From Dictyobacter formicarum (GTDB lineage: Bacteria > Chloroflexota > Ktedonobacteria > Ktedonobacterales > Ktedonobacteraceae), in the NCBI RefSeq assembly GCF_016587435.1, contig NZ_BNJJ01000008.1, positions 62,001-126,000 of the forward strand: a stretch of DNA of 64,000 nt, in the 5' to 3' direction. Below are positions 1 to 7,264 of the stretch, in pieces (position 1 is the stretch's first letter; each line of letters begins with the position of its first letter). A program made the translations under genes and the position numbers. The notes beneath the pieces were generated by a model. The model was given only the letters and a program-made list of their open reading frames with translations. It did no database searches and was not told the origin of the DNA.

Positions 1-1
1 T

Positions 2-61
2 ATCGGTGCAGCAGCGCTGGTCGCACGCGCAAATTCGCAACACAAAAGGGAGAAACAATGA
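2..61 (+). CDS. C-terminal end of a probable ROK-family sugar kinase (partial)
   Basis: Only the last 19 codons are in the window. They read IGAAALVARANSQHKREKQ and end in a TGA that overlaps the next start codon (ATGA at 58-61). The IGAAAL stretch resembles the usual C-terminal helix of ROK sugar kinases, and a kinase for an N-acetylated sugar would fit the operon that follows. Twenty residues cannot prove the family. The ATGA overlap suggests translational coupling with the deacetylase gene. Confidence 0.45.
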   Translation: MGAAALVARANSQHKREKQ

Positions 62-1233
62 GCCTACTTGCACTTATCAATGGTCGCATCGTCTCTGGCG
101 AGCGCCTGATTGATGAGCACATGATGCTAATAGAGAACGACCGGATTGTCGAAATTCGATCCGACCAGACGCCACCCACGGGGGCAACCGTTCTGGACGT
201 ACAGGGCCATATCATCGCTCCTGGCTTTATTGATATTCATGTCCATGGCGGTGGAGGCTATGACACGATGGACGCAACGCCAGAGGCATTGCAGGGCATC
301 GCTACCTTTGTCGCCAGTCATGGAGTTACCAGCTTTCTACCGACCACGATAGCCTCCAGTCAGCAGCAGGTGCAAGCTGCCGTAGAGAATGTTGCCAGCT
401 ATCAGCAGCGACATCGCGATGTTGATGGCGCGCATATTCTTGGGATGCATCTGGAAGGGCCATATCTCAATACCGCCTATCCAGGTGCGCAGCCGCCCCA
501 CCATATTCGTCCTGCTGATCCAGGCGAATATGAAAGACTCTTTGTGCAGGGAAATATTTCCCTGATTAGCCTGGCGCCCGAAATATCCGTCAACCTGGAA
601 CTGGTCAAGTATGCCGTCGCGCATGGCGCCCGTGTCGCGGTTGGCCACTCGGCTGCGCAATATGAAGAGGTCATGGAGGCAGTGGCATGTGGCGTGACGC
701 AGGCCTGTCATATCTTCAACGGCATGCGTGGCTTACACCACCGCGAGCCAGGAACAGTCGGTGCCGTCCTCAGTTGCGATGAGATCTATGCGCAAGTCAT
801 CGCAGATCTCATTCATGTGCATCCGGCGGTACTCAAGATCCTGATTCGCGCCAAAGGCGTTGCGCGAACCATTTTGATCACCGATGCCATGCGGGCCGCA
901 GGCCTTCCCGACGGTCATTATGACTTAGGGGGCCAGGAGGTTACAGTGTGTGATGGAGCGGTACACCTGGTGCATGGCGATAGCCTGGCCGGAAGCGTCC
1001 TGACGATGGACCAGGCGGTGCTTAATGTCATGCAAACAACGCAACTATCCCTGCCACAGGCAGTGTCGATGGCAACCAGCGTGCCAGCGGAATCGCTAGG
1101 CTTAGGTCACGAGATCGGCACACTGGCTCCCGGCTATCTTGCGGACCTGGTGGTATTTGATGCGCAGGTCCATGTACTCGCCACGATCGTACACGGTACG
1201 CTCACGTACCGCAGTCAAGATTTCCGTGCTTGA
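58..1233 (+). CDS. nagA: N-acetyl-hexosamine-6-phosphate deacetylase (NagA/AgaA type)
   Basis: Cytoplasmic amidohydrolase of 391 aa that removes acetate from GlcNAc-6-P or GalNAc-6-P. The family signature is clear: the GFIDIHVHGGGGYD metal-binding strand near residue 56, HLEGPYLN near 130, the VGHSAA and CHIFNGMRGLHHREPG histidine motifs near 195-235, and ILITDAMRAAGLPDG near 275 with the catalytic Asp. Length is normal for the family. The start ATG at 58 has the RBS AAAGGGAGA just upstream. Its operon partners (AgaS-like isomerase, tagatose-6-P kinase, tagatose-bisphosphate aldolase) make GalNAc-6-P the more likely substrate, so agaA may be the better name. This is an inference from context, because sequence alone does not separate the two. 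Confidence 0.9.
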   Translation: MSLLALINGRIVSGERLIDEHMMLIENDRIVEIRSDQTPPTGATVLDVQGHIIAPGFIDIHVHGGGGYDTMDATPEALQGIATFVASHGVTSFLPTTIASSQQQVQAAVENVASYQQRHRDVDGAHILGMHLEGPYLNTAYPGAQPPHHIRPADPGEYERLFVQGNISLISLAPEISVNLELVKYAVAHGARVAVGHSAAQYEEVMEAVACGVTQACHIFNGMRGLHHREPGTVGAVLSCDEIYAQVIADLIHVHPAVLKILIRAKGVARTILITDAMRAAGLPDGHYDLGGQEVTVCDGAVHLVHGDSLAGSVLTMDQAVLNVMQTTQLSLPQAVSMATSVPAESLGLGHEIGTLAPGYLADLVVFDAQVHVLATIVHGTLTYRSQDFRA

Positions 1234-1259
1234 TATTTATCTTTTTCAAGGAGCTTATT

Positions 1260-2351
1260 ATGAGCAATGAAACGCAATTAACAAATAGTATTTCTGCCGA
1301 ATATGAATCACATACCCTGCGCGAAATTTTGACACAATCTACTGCATGGAGTGCGGCATTAGAGGTCGTGGCAGCAAAAAAAGAGGCCATACGGGCGCTC
1401 TGGAAGGCAAAGCCGTTCTCTGAAGTTCTGGTGACTGGCTGTGGCTCAACCTACTATCTCTCGCAAGCTGTTGCGCCCCTCTTGCAACAACAGCTGGGCG
1501 TGCGCGCCCGCGCAGTGCCAGCCTCTGAATTATTATTTTTTCCTGCCACTGTGGTTGCACCTGACAGCAAGCCGTTGTTGTTAGCTATCTCTCGTTCAGG
1601 GCATACTACCGAGACGATTCGCGCTACTCAGGCCTTCAAAAAACACCACAACGGGCCGGTGGTCACGATTGGCTGCTATCCCGAGGCAGAGCTGGTGGGA
1701 TTGAGCGACCTGGCGCTAATTATAGATGACGGACAGGAACAGAGTGTCGTGCAGACGCGCTCTTTCAGCGCCATGCTGGTTGCCGCTCAGGCCGCCACCG
1801 CCCTGGCTCACGAGCCACAATTCGAGCGTATGCAAACGCTGCCGACACTGGGTGAGCAACTGATGACGGCACATCACGATCTGGCGCAACGCCTGGGTGA
1901 AGACAAGCACATCGAGCGCTTCTATTTCCTGGGGTCTGGCTTGCAATATGGACTGGCCTCTGAAGCGAACTTGAAGATGAAGGAGATGTCGCTCTCAGTT
2001 TCTGAAGCCTTTCACTTTATGGAGTTCCGCCACGGCCCAATGTCGATGGTTAACGAGCACACGTTAGTTGTAGGTCTTTTATCAGACCATGCCCGGGACT
2101 ACGAGCTCACCGTCCTGCGCGAGATGCGGGCCCTGGGCGGTCAGACTCTGGCTCTCGCCGAGCAAGCTGTTCTCACGACCGACGTTGATTTCTCCGTTAG
2201 CTTCAATTCTGGCCTATCAGAAGCGAATCGCGGTGTCCTGTATTTGCCGTTCCTACAACTGCTGGGATACTACCGGGCACGAGCAAACGGACAGACACCA
2301 GACTCTCCGCATAACCTGACCGCCGTCGTTGTGCTGGACGGGGAGAAATAA
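1260..2351 (+). CDS. agaS: SIS-domain sugar-phosphate isomerase/deaminase, AgaS-like
   Basis: A protein of 363 aa with two SIS domains, like the isomerase half of GlmS but without the glutaminase domain. Visible motifs are VTGCGSTYYLSQ (sugar-phosphate loop), AISRSGHTTET (Ser/Thr-rich phosphate site) and EFRHGPMSMV near residue 260, typical of GlmS/AgaS. AgaS deaminates and isomerises galactosamine-6-P to tagatose-6-P, which would link the deacetylase before it to the kinase after it. A TTG at 1230 lies upstream in frame, but ATG at 1260 is preferred because AAGGAG sits at 1248-1253. GlcN-6-P deaminase activity is the main alternative. Confidence 0.85.
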   Translation: MSNETQLTNSISAEYESHTLREILTQSTAWSAALEVVAAKKEAIRALWKAKPFSEVLVTGCGSTYYLSQAVAPLLQQQLGVRARAVPASELLFFPATVVAPDSKPLLLAISRSGHTTETIRATQAFKKHHNGPVVTIGCYPEAELVGLSDLALIIDDGQEQSVVQTRSFSAMLVAAQAATALAHEPQFERMQTLPTLGEQLMTAHHDLAQRLGEDKHIERFYFLGSGLQYGLASEANLKMKEMSLSVSEAFHFMEFRHGPMSMVNEHTLVVGLLSDHARDYELTVLREMRALGGQTLALAEQAVLTTDVDFSVSFNSGLSEANRGVLYLPFLQLLGYYRARANGQTPDSPHNLTAVVVLDGEK

Positions 2352-2354
2352 ACC

Positions 2355-3290
2355 ATGATCGTCACTGTCGTTCCCAATCCAGCTCTGGACAAGACCATGG
2401 TGTTGCCGAATTTTACGCTTGGGAAAATACACCGACCAAAAGAAGTGATGACACTGGCTGGAGGAAAAGGCTTTAATTTTGCCAGGGCGCTACGCACACT
2501 TGGCGTGCAAACGACAGTCGTTGGTCCCATTGGCGGTCATGCGGGAAAGCAATTGCTGGCACTGGCAGCGCAAGAAGGTCTGAGCGTTGACGCGCAGGAA
2601 GTGGAGGCAGAGCTGCGTACCTGCCTGACCATCGTTGATCCCGCAGCTGACAATCGCCTGACAGAGATCTATGAGCAAGGAGCGGCGGTAACTCCCGATG
2701 AATGGTATGCGCTTGTGCATCGCGTTGGCTGCCTACTCGCAGAGGCGCAGTTCCTGGTAATTAACGGGAGCTTCCCGCCAGGAACGCCAGCGGACGGTTT
2801 GAGCGCGCTACTTCAGCAAGCAAAGATACACGAGGTTCCTGTCTTGTTGGATACGCACGGAGCCCAGCTGCCTGCCGCGCTAACCCTGGAACCAGCCCTG
2901 TTAAAGATTAACCAGTTTGAAGCTGCAGAAGCGGCCGGTATTCGTATCGATACTCCGACAGATGCCTTAGAGGCCGCCGTTGTTTTACAGAAACGTGGAG
3001 CGCAAGCCGTTGTCATCACGCTCGGGAAAGCTGGTGTGATTGGTCGCTCACAGGCCAATCAGAGTTTTGGTTGGTCCTGCCCCAGCGTCCCCGCTATCTG
3101 TAGCACCGGTAGCGGCGATAGCCTGCTGGCAGGCATTGTCGCGGAGCTCGTTCGTGGACAGAGTCTGGAGGAAGCTGCTCGTCTTGGCACCGCGGCGGGA
3201 GCCGCCAACACCTTGCAGCTCGGAGCCGGTCGTTTTACACGGCAGCAAATCGTAGACATCCTGCCTGATATTCATAGTCTCACTCTATAA
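2355..3290 (+). CDS. lacC: PfkB-family hexose-phosphate kinase, probable tagatose-6-phosphate kinase
   Basis: Ribokinase-fold kinase of 311 aa. The N-terminal TVVPNPALDKT and GGKGFNFARAL (substrate loop) motifs and the C-terminal STGSGDSLLAGIV motif with the catalytic Asp are those of the LacC/FruK branch. It should phosphorylate tagatose-6-P (or fructose-1-P) at the expense of ATP. It starts 3 nt after the preceding stop, with its RBS (GGGGAG) inside the end of agaS, so the genes are co-transcribed and probably coupled. The aldolase downstream favours tagatose-6-P as substrate over fructose-1-P. Confidence 0.85.
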   Translation: MIVTVVPNPALDKTMVLPNFTLGKIHRPKEVMTLAGGKGFNFARALRTLGVQTTVVGPIGGHAGKQLLALAAQEGLSVDAQEVEAELRTCLTIVDPAADNRLTEIYEQGAAVTPDEWYALVHRVGCLLAEAQFLVINGSFPPGTPADGLSALLQQAKIHEVPVLLDTHGAQLPAALTLEPALLKINQFEAAEAAGIRIDTPTDALEAAVVLQKRGAQAVVITLGKAGVIGRSQANQSFGWSCPSVPAICSTGSGDSLLAGIVAELVRGQSLEEAARLGTAAGAANTLQLGAGRFTRQQIVDILPDIHSLTL

Positions 3291-3363
3291 AAAAAGCATT
3301 TGGAGTGTTGTAAAAAACATAGCGAAAGAAATTGTCTGGCTTGAAAAAAGAAAGAACGAAAAA

Positions 3364-4386
3364 GTGGTGCAGATCAGTCGTGGTAAATTTGAGAATATCA
3401 AAGCCTGTGCCAATGATAAAGGCATTATTGCCGCCGTGGCCATGGATCAGCGCGGCTCGCTCAAGAAGAGCATCAATACATTAAAAGAAGGATATGGGAC
3501 AGCGGATACCATCTCGACGTTTAAGCGAAAGGTGGTGCAGGTCCTGACGCGTTACGCGAGCGCGGTTCTGCTTGATCCCGAATACGGTTTATCGGCCCTG
3601 CGTGAGCGGGCGCCAGGCTGTGGAGCCCTGCTCTCCTATGAAGTGACAGGCTATGATGAGAAGGCCGTTGGACGCCTCCCACGCCTGCTTCCTCAATGGA
3701 GCGCACGGCGTCTGATAGAAGCTGGCACAAATGTCGTCAAGATTTTGCTCTACTATAATCCCTCTGATGAAGCATGGATCAATGATAGCAAGCAAGCATT
3801 CGTCGAGCGCGTGGGCGATGAATGCAGAGCCCTGGATATTCCCTTTTTTCTTGAGCCCCTTGCTTATGACAACGTGCATCAGGAGAAGAGCCTCGAGTTT
3901 GCACGGCTGAAGCCAGGTTATGTACGCTCCATTATCGAGGAGTTTTCGCGACCCTGTTACGGCATTGATATGCTCAAGGTTGAAGTTCCCATTAACTGTA
4001 CCTACCTGGCCGGGAGCCTGGCGCACAAAGGTGGGGAAGTAGCTTACGAGCGCGCTGCCGCCATTGAACATTTCCAGGCCGCCGCCGCTGCTGCCAAAAT
4101 CCCATTTATTTATTTAAGCGGTGGCGTCGATGACGCCGTGTTCCGCGAGACGCTGGAACTGGCCGCGGAAGCCAATGTACCATTTAGTGGCGTCCTGTGT
4201 GGCCGGGCCACTTGGAAAGGCGGCATCCCTGTCTTTGTGCAGGATGGCGAGTCCGCGCTGGAGGAGTGGCTGCTTGATCAGGGCGTGCGCAACATCCAGG
4301 CTCTGGACGATGTGCTGGCCGTGTGCGCGCAACCTTGGTACACCATCTATGGAGGCATAGATGCTATCGAAGTGATAGATAAATAA
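3364..4386 (+). CDS. lacD: Tagatose 1,6-bisphosphate aldolase, LacD type
   Basis: Class I (Schiff-base) aldolase of 340 aa that splits tagatose-1,6-bisphosphate into DHAP and glyceraldehyde-3-P. Family motifs are AMDQRGSLKKSI near residue 28, LLDPEYGLSAL near 70, and TNVVKILLYYNP near 122 with the expected lysine. The start is one of two tandem GTG codons (3364 or 3367). The region before it is purine-rich without a strong Shine-Dalgarno. It closes the pathway encoded by the four preceding genes and lies 73 nt after the kinase. Confidence 0.9.
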   Translation: MVQISRGKFENIKACANDKGIIAAVAMDQRGSLKKSINTLKEGYGTADTISTFKRKVVQVLTRYASAVLLDPEYGLSALRERAPGCGALLSYEVTGYDEKAVGRLPRLLPQWSARRLIEAGTNVVKILLYYNPSDEAWINDSKQAFVERVGDECRALDIPFFLEPLAYDNVHQEKSLEFARLKPGYVRSIIEEFSRPCYGIDMLKVEVPINCTYLAGSLAHKGGEVAYERAAAIEHFQAAAAAAKIPFIYLSGGVDDAVFRETLELAAEANVPFSGVLCGRATWKGGIPVFVQDGESALEEWLLDQGVRNIQALDDVLAVCAQPWYTIYGGIDAIEVIDK

Positions 4387-4467
4387 ATTTAGAATAAAGC
4401 AAACCATCAAACGCAGCAAGTAACATGACTCGTAGATGCGTCCCTTGCGGGCGCTTGCTTGTTTTTC

Positions 4468-4501
4468 CGCTCGCAATCGCACTGAAAAGCGATTGCGAGC
4501 G
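4468..4501. terminator. 13-bp inverted repeat after the amino-sugar operon
   Basis: Arms 4468-4480 (CGCTCGCAATCGC) and 4489-4501 are perfect complements with an 8-nt loop. The position 80 nt after lacD fits transcription termination, but no T-run follows on the plus strand, so it may be factor-dependent or a regulatory palindrome. Confidence 0.5.
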
Positions 4502-4520
4502 ATTTGATTCGATGTATAAT
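4493..4520 (+). promoter_or_regulatory. Possible promoter of the P450 gene
   Basis: TTGCGA (4493-4498) and TATAAT (4515-4520) are separated by 16 nt. A second TATAAT lies at 4558-4563 within a repeated TATAATATT but has no good -35. Both are upstream of the ATG at 4590. Confidence 0.45.
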
Positions 4521-4589
4521 ATTACCGACCTTTATGGTGGCAGAAAGATACTTTCAGTATAATATTGGACGGTATAAGGGGCACGAATC

Positions 4590-5834
4590 ATGATGAAGAA
4601 ACACCCTACAACAACCGCACCCATGAGTTCAATTGCGCCAGTGAATGTAGTCGATGCAAAGTTCAAAGCGAATCCATTTCCATTTTATGCACAACTACGC
4701 GCCGAGGCGCCTGTCTTTCCGGTGACGCTCCCTACGAAGCAGCGTGCCTGGCTGATTACACGCTATGACGATGTGTTGAATGTATTAAAAGACGAACGTT
4801 TTGCCAAAGATCGCCGCAATGCGATGTCGCCTGAGCAACTGAAAAAGATGCCCTGGATCCCACCGATGTTCAAGCCTCTAGAGAGGAATATGCTCGACCT
4901 GGATAGTCCAGATCACACACGGCTGCGAGCCCTGGTTCACAAAGCATTTACGCCGCGCCTGGTTGAGCGGATGCGTGACCAGATCCAGACATTAACGGAT
5001 GAGTTGTTGGATGCGGCCGAGCGTAAGGGCGGCATGGACCTGGTCGCTGACTTCGCACTCCCCCTGCCACTCACCATGATTGGACGCATTTTAGGGGTTC
5101 CAGCGGGAGACAATCATAAGTTCCATCGCTGGACAAAGACCTTTCTGGCGGCGGGAGCAAGCATGAATTATATCGTGCTCATTCCTACTGTCATGAGATT
5201 TCTGGGATACCTGAAGAAACTCATCAAGGAGCGGCGCATCCATCCCAAAGACGATCTGATCACAGCCCTGGTCCAGGCCAGAGATGGTAGCGATCAACTG
5301 AGTGAAGATGAAGTGCTGGGAATGATCTTTCTGCTGCTGGTCGCCGGCCACGAAACAACCGTGAACCTGATAGGTAGCGGCTCACTGGCATTATTAGAAC
5401 GTCCCGATCAGCTGACAAAACTGCGCAATGAGCCAGCGCTGATCAAACCCGCGATAGAAGAGCTTCTGCGCTTTGTCTGTCCGGTTGAAATGGCCACCGA
5501 GCGCTATGCGCGTGAAGAGATCACGATTGCAGGGACAACGATTCCACGCGGCGAGCTGGTGCTGGCAGTAATTGGATCTGCAAATCGTGACGCCAACTAC
5601 TTTGACAATCCTGATGAACTGGACATTACGCGCAAGAATAACAGGCATCTGGCGTTCGGCCACGGTGTACATTACTGCCTTGGCGCTCCGCTGAGTCGGC
5701 TTGAAGGACAAATCGCCATTAATACGCTGGTCCAGTGCATGCCGAACTTACGTCTCAACACGACACCGGATCAAGTACGCTGGCGCAGCAGTTTTATTCT
5801 GCGTGGCCTGGAGGCATTGCCAGTGTCATTCTAG
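4590..5834 (+). CDS. Cytochrome P450 (bacterial class I, CYP107-like)
   Basis: Soluble heme monooxygenase of 414 aa, the usual bacterial size. Diagnostic features are the I-helix oxygen-activation motif AGHETT (252-257), the K-helix ExxR at E291-R294, and the heme loop AFGHGVHYCLG with the proximal ligand Cys363. It needs ferredoxin and a reductase for electrons. The only ferredoxin in the window is at 44.2 kb and is not linked. The gene stands alone with its own likely promoter, so no substrate can be assigned. Start ATG 4590 follows TATAAGGGGC; an in-frame ATG at 4593 is an alternative. Confidence 0.92.
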   Translation: MMKKHPTTTAPMSSIAPVNVVDAKFKANPFPFYAQLRAEAPVFPVTLPTKQRAWLITRYDDVLNVLKDERFAKDRRNAMSPEQLKKMPWIPPMFKPLERNMLDLDSPDHTRLRALVHKAFTPRLVERMRDQIQTLTDELLDAAERKGGMDLVADFALPLPLTMIGRILGVPAGDNHKFHRWTKTFLAAGASMNYIVLIPTVMRFLGYLKKLIKERRIHPKDDLITALVQARDGSDQLSEDEVLGMIFLLLVAGHETTVNLIGSGSLALLERPDQLTKLRNEPALIKPAIEELLRFVCPVEMATERYAREEITIAGTTIPRGELVLAVIGSANRDANYFDNPDELDITRKNNRHLAFGHGVHYCLGAPLSRLEGQIAINTLVQCMPNLRLNTTPDQVRWRSSFILRGLEALPVSF

Positions 5835-5907
5835 AAAATGAGGTGACCCAGCCTCTCCAGGTGATCCTTGCGAAATTTAGGTAGGGAATGTGGGATGACA
5901 GGTGCTC

Positions 5908-7086
5908 TCACACCGAATTGATCAGGTAGCGAGCTTCGTCTGCGAGATCAAGCAAGTAGTAGATCAGGGCGGCTTGATTCTGGAGGCACTCGTCGAGCGA
6001 ATGTCCTGTTCTGCGTTCCCAGCTTGCATGCCGATCCTCATTAACGATCTGATAGAGCCAGTGGAGGAAGCAACCATATTTGAGGGCCGCAAAGATGGCG
6101 AAGGCGTAGCGCACCATACTGCGGTCCCCGCACCATCCGACAGCCTGGAGACCTTCAAGATAGTTCTCAAAAATCACCGTATCAAGTGTGCGCGGATCGC
6201 ATGGTTCGACCCCAAACAGACCGAAGCTGGGCGCAAAAAGGTCGCCGATATCCGTGGCGATGGTTCCCAGGCCTGGATAGGCCCAGTCAATGGCAATCAA
6301 CTGATGTTGCCCATCCCCTTGCGGTGCCGCGAAGAGGTTTCCTCGCCAGGCATCCAGGTGGCAGAAGGTTTGCGGGAGCCGTTCAAATACCTCGAGCAAT
6401 ATATTGCGCTCCTCCCATAGTTCCAGGAGGCGGGAAGCAATGGGGAGGGGGAAGGCCGCGCGCAGTAGTGGGTGTTGCCAGGTGGAGGGATCACGAACGA
6501 TTTTCCACATCCAGCCAGAGTGCTCCAGGAGACCACGCGGAGAGCCAGTTCTCACCAGCCATGGATACGAGGGTAATGATCGACCAGCAAGATAGGCCCC
6601 ATTCATCTGGCCAAGGCTGCGGGCTGCTCGCGCATACTGCTCCAATGGCCAGCGTGGCCCATAGTGCTCCTTCACATCTTCTAGCCAGAGCCATATCGAC
6701 TCGTCAGAGTGTTCCAGGCAGTCATAGCAGCGGGGTCCCCTCAATCCTCCAGGCAAATTATCGAGCAGATGTGACTGATAAACGAGGGCTTCGCGCTTCC
6801 AATAGAGGACATGTTCCTGCTCACTACCAGCAGGAGCTTTCCCGGCAGGTGTGCGAGAGAGCACTTTCAGGATGAGCGACCACTCCACCTCCCGATCTTG
6901 ATTCAGCCCGGTTCCGGCCAAACGATATACGCCATTCGTGGCTGATCCGGTCCAGCCAGAAAGCTCGTGGACCTGCCACTTCAGGAGCTTGATCCCTTGA
7001 CGACCGAGAACCTGGCCCATCAGCACAGTGACTGTCTGCTGGTCGAGAACGGGGAGTCGGAGCTCCTTGCTAGCTTGCTCTCTCAT
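5908..7086 (-). CDS. APH-type phosphotransferase (aminoglycoside phosphotransferase/choline kinase fold)
   Basis: A protein of 392 aa with the kinase-like APH fold. The catalytic loop CHLDAWRGNLF (HxDxxxxN) lies near residue 290, followed by AIDWAYPGLGTIATDIGDLF, the metal-binding IDW segment. The N-terminal lobe has LILKVLSRTP as the likely ATP lysine strand. Substrate cannot be told; such enzymes act on antibiotics, sugars or small alcohols. Start ATG 7086 has a strong RBS (AGGAGGAC). It converges with the P450 gene and is separated from the GH3 gene upstream by a long hairpin, so it is probably a separate unit. Confidence 0.8.
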   Translation of the reverse strand: MREQASKELRLPVLDQQTVTVLMGQVLGRQGIKLLKWQVHELSGWTGSATNGVYRLAGTGLNQDREVEWSLILKVLSRTPAGKAPAGSEQEHVLYWKREALVYQSHLLDNLPGGLRGPRCYDCLEHSDESIWLWLEDVKEHYGPRWPLEQYARAARSLGQMNGAYLAGRSLPSYPWLVRTGSPRGLLEHSGWMWKIVRDPSTWQHPLLRAAFPLPIASRLLELWEERNILLEVFERLPQTFCHLDAWRGNLFAAPQGDGQHQLIAIDWAYPGLGTIATDIGDLFAPSFGLFGVEPCDPRTLDTVIFENYLEGLQAVGWCGDRSMVRYAFAIFAALKYGCFLHWLYQIVNEDRHASWERRTGHSLDECLQNQAALIYYLLDLADEARYLINSV

Positions 7087-7210
7087 GTTGTCCTCCTGAT
7101 ATAGTTCTTTTTGTCAGGAGAAGCATACCTGGGCAGAGCCAAAAAACACATCGGTCATTTGGACGATGTGCTCCTATGATATAATAGAAGAGGTAGAAAT
7201 ATTATGAGGA

Positions 7211-7258
7211 TGCCGTATCTATCTCATTCTATTTGTTAATGATGAGATAGATACGGCA
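7211..7258. repeat. 17-bp perfect inverted repeat between the GH3 and phosphotransferase genes
   Basis: Arms 7211-7227 and 7242-7258 (TGCCGTATCTATCTCAT and complement) enclose a 14-nt loop. It begins 7 nt after the GH3 stop codon on the minus strand, so it is probably the operon's terminator or 3' stabiliser. No T-run follows. Confidence 0.6.
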
Positions 7259-7264
7259 AGTTTG

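Noticed and set aside
5902..6875. Plus-strand frames opposite the phosphotransferase gene
   Set aside because: Shadows of the minus-strand gene, which has clear APH motifs.
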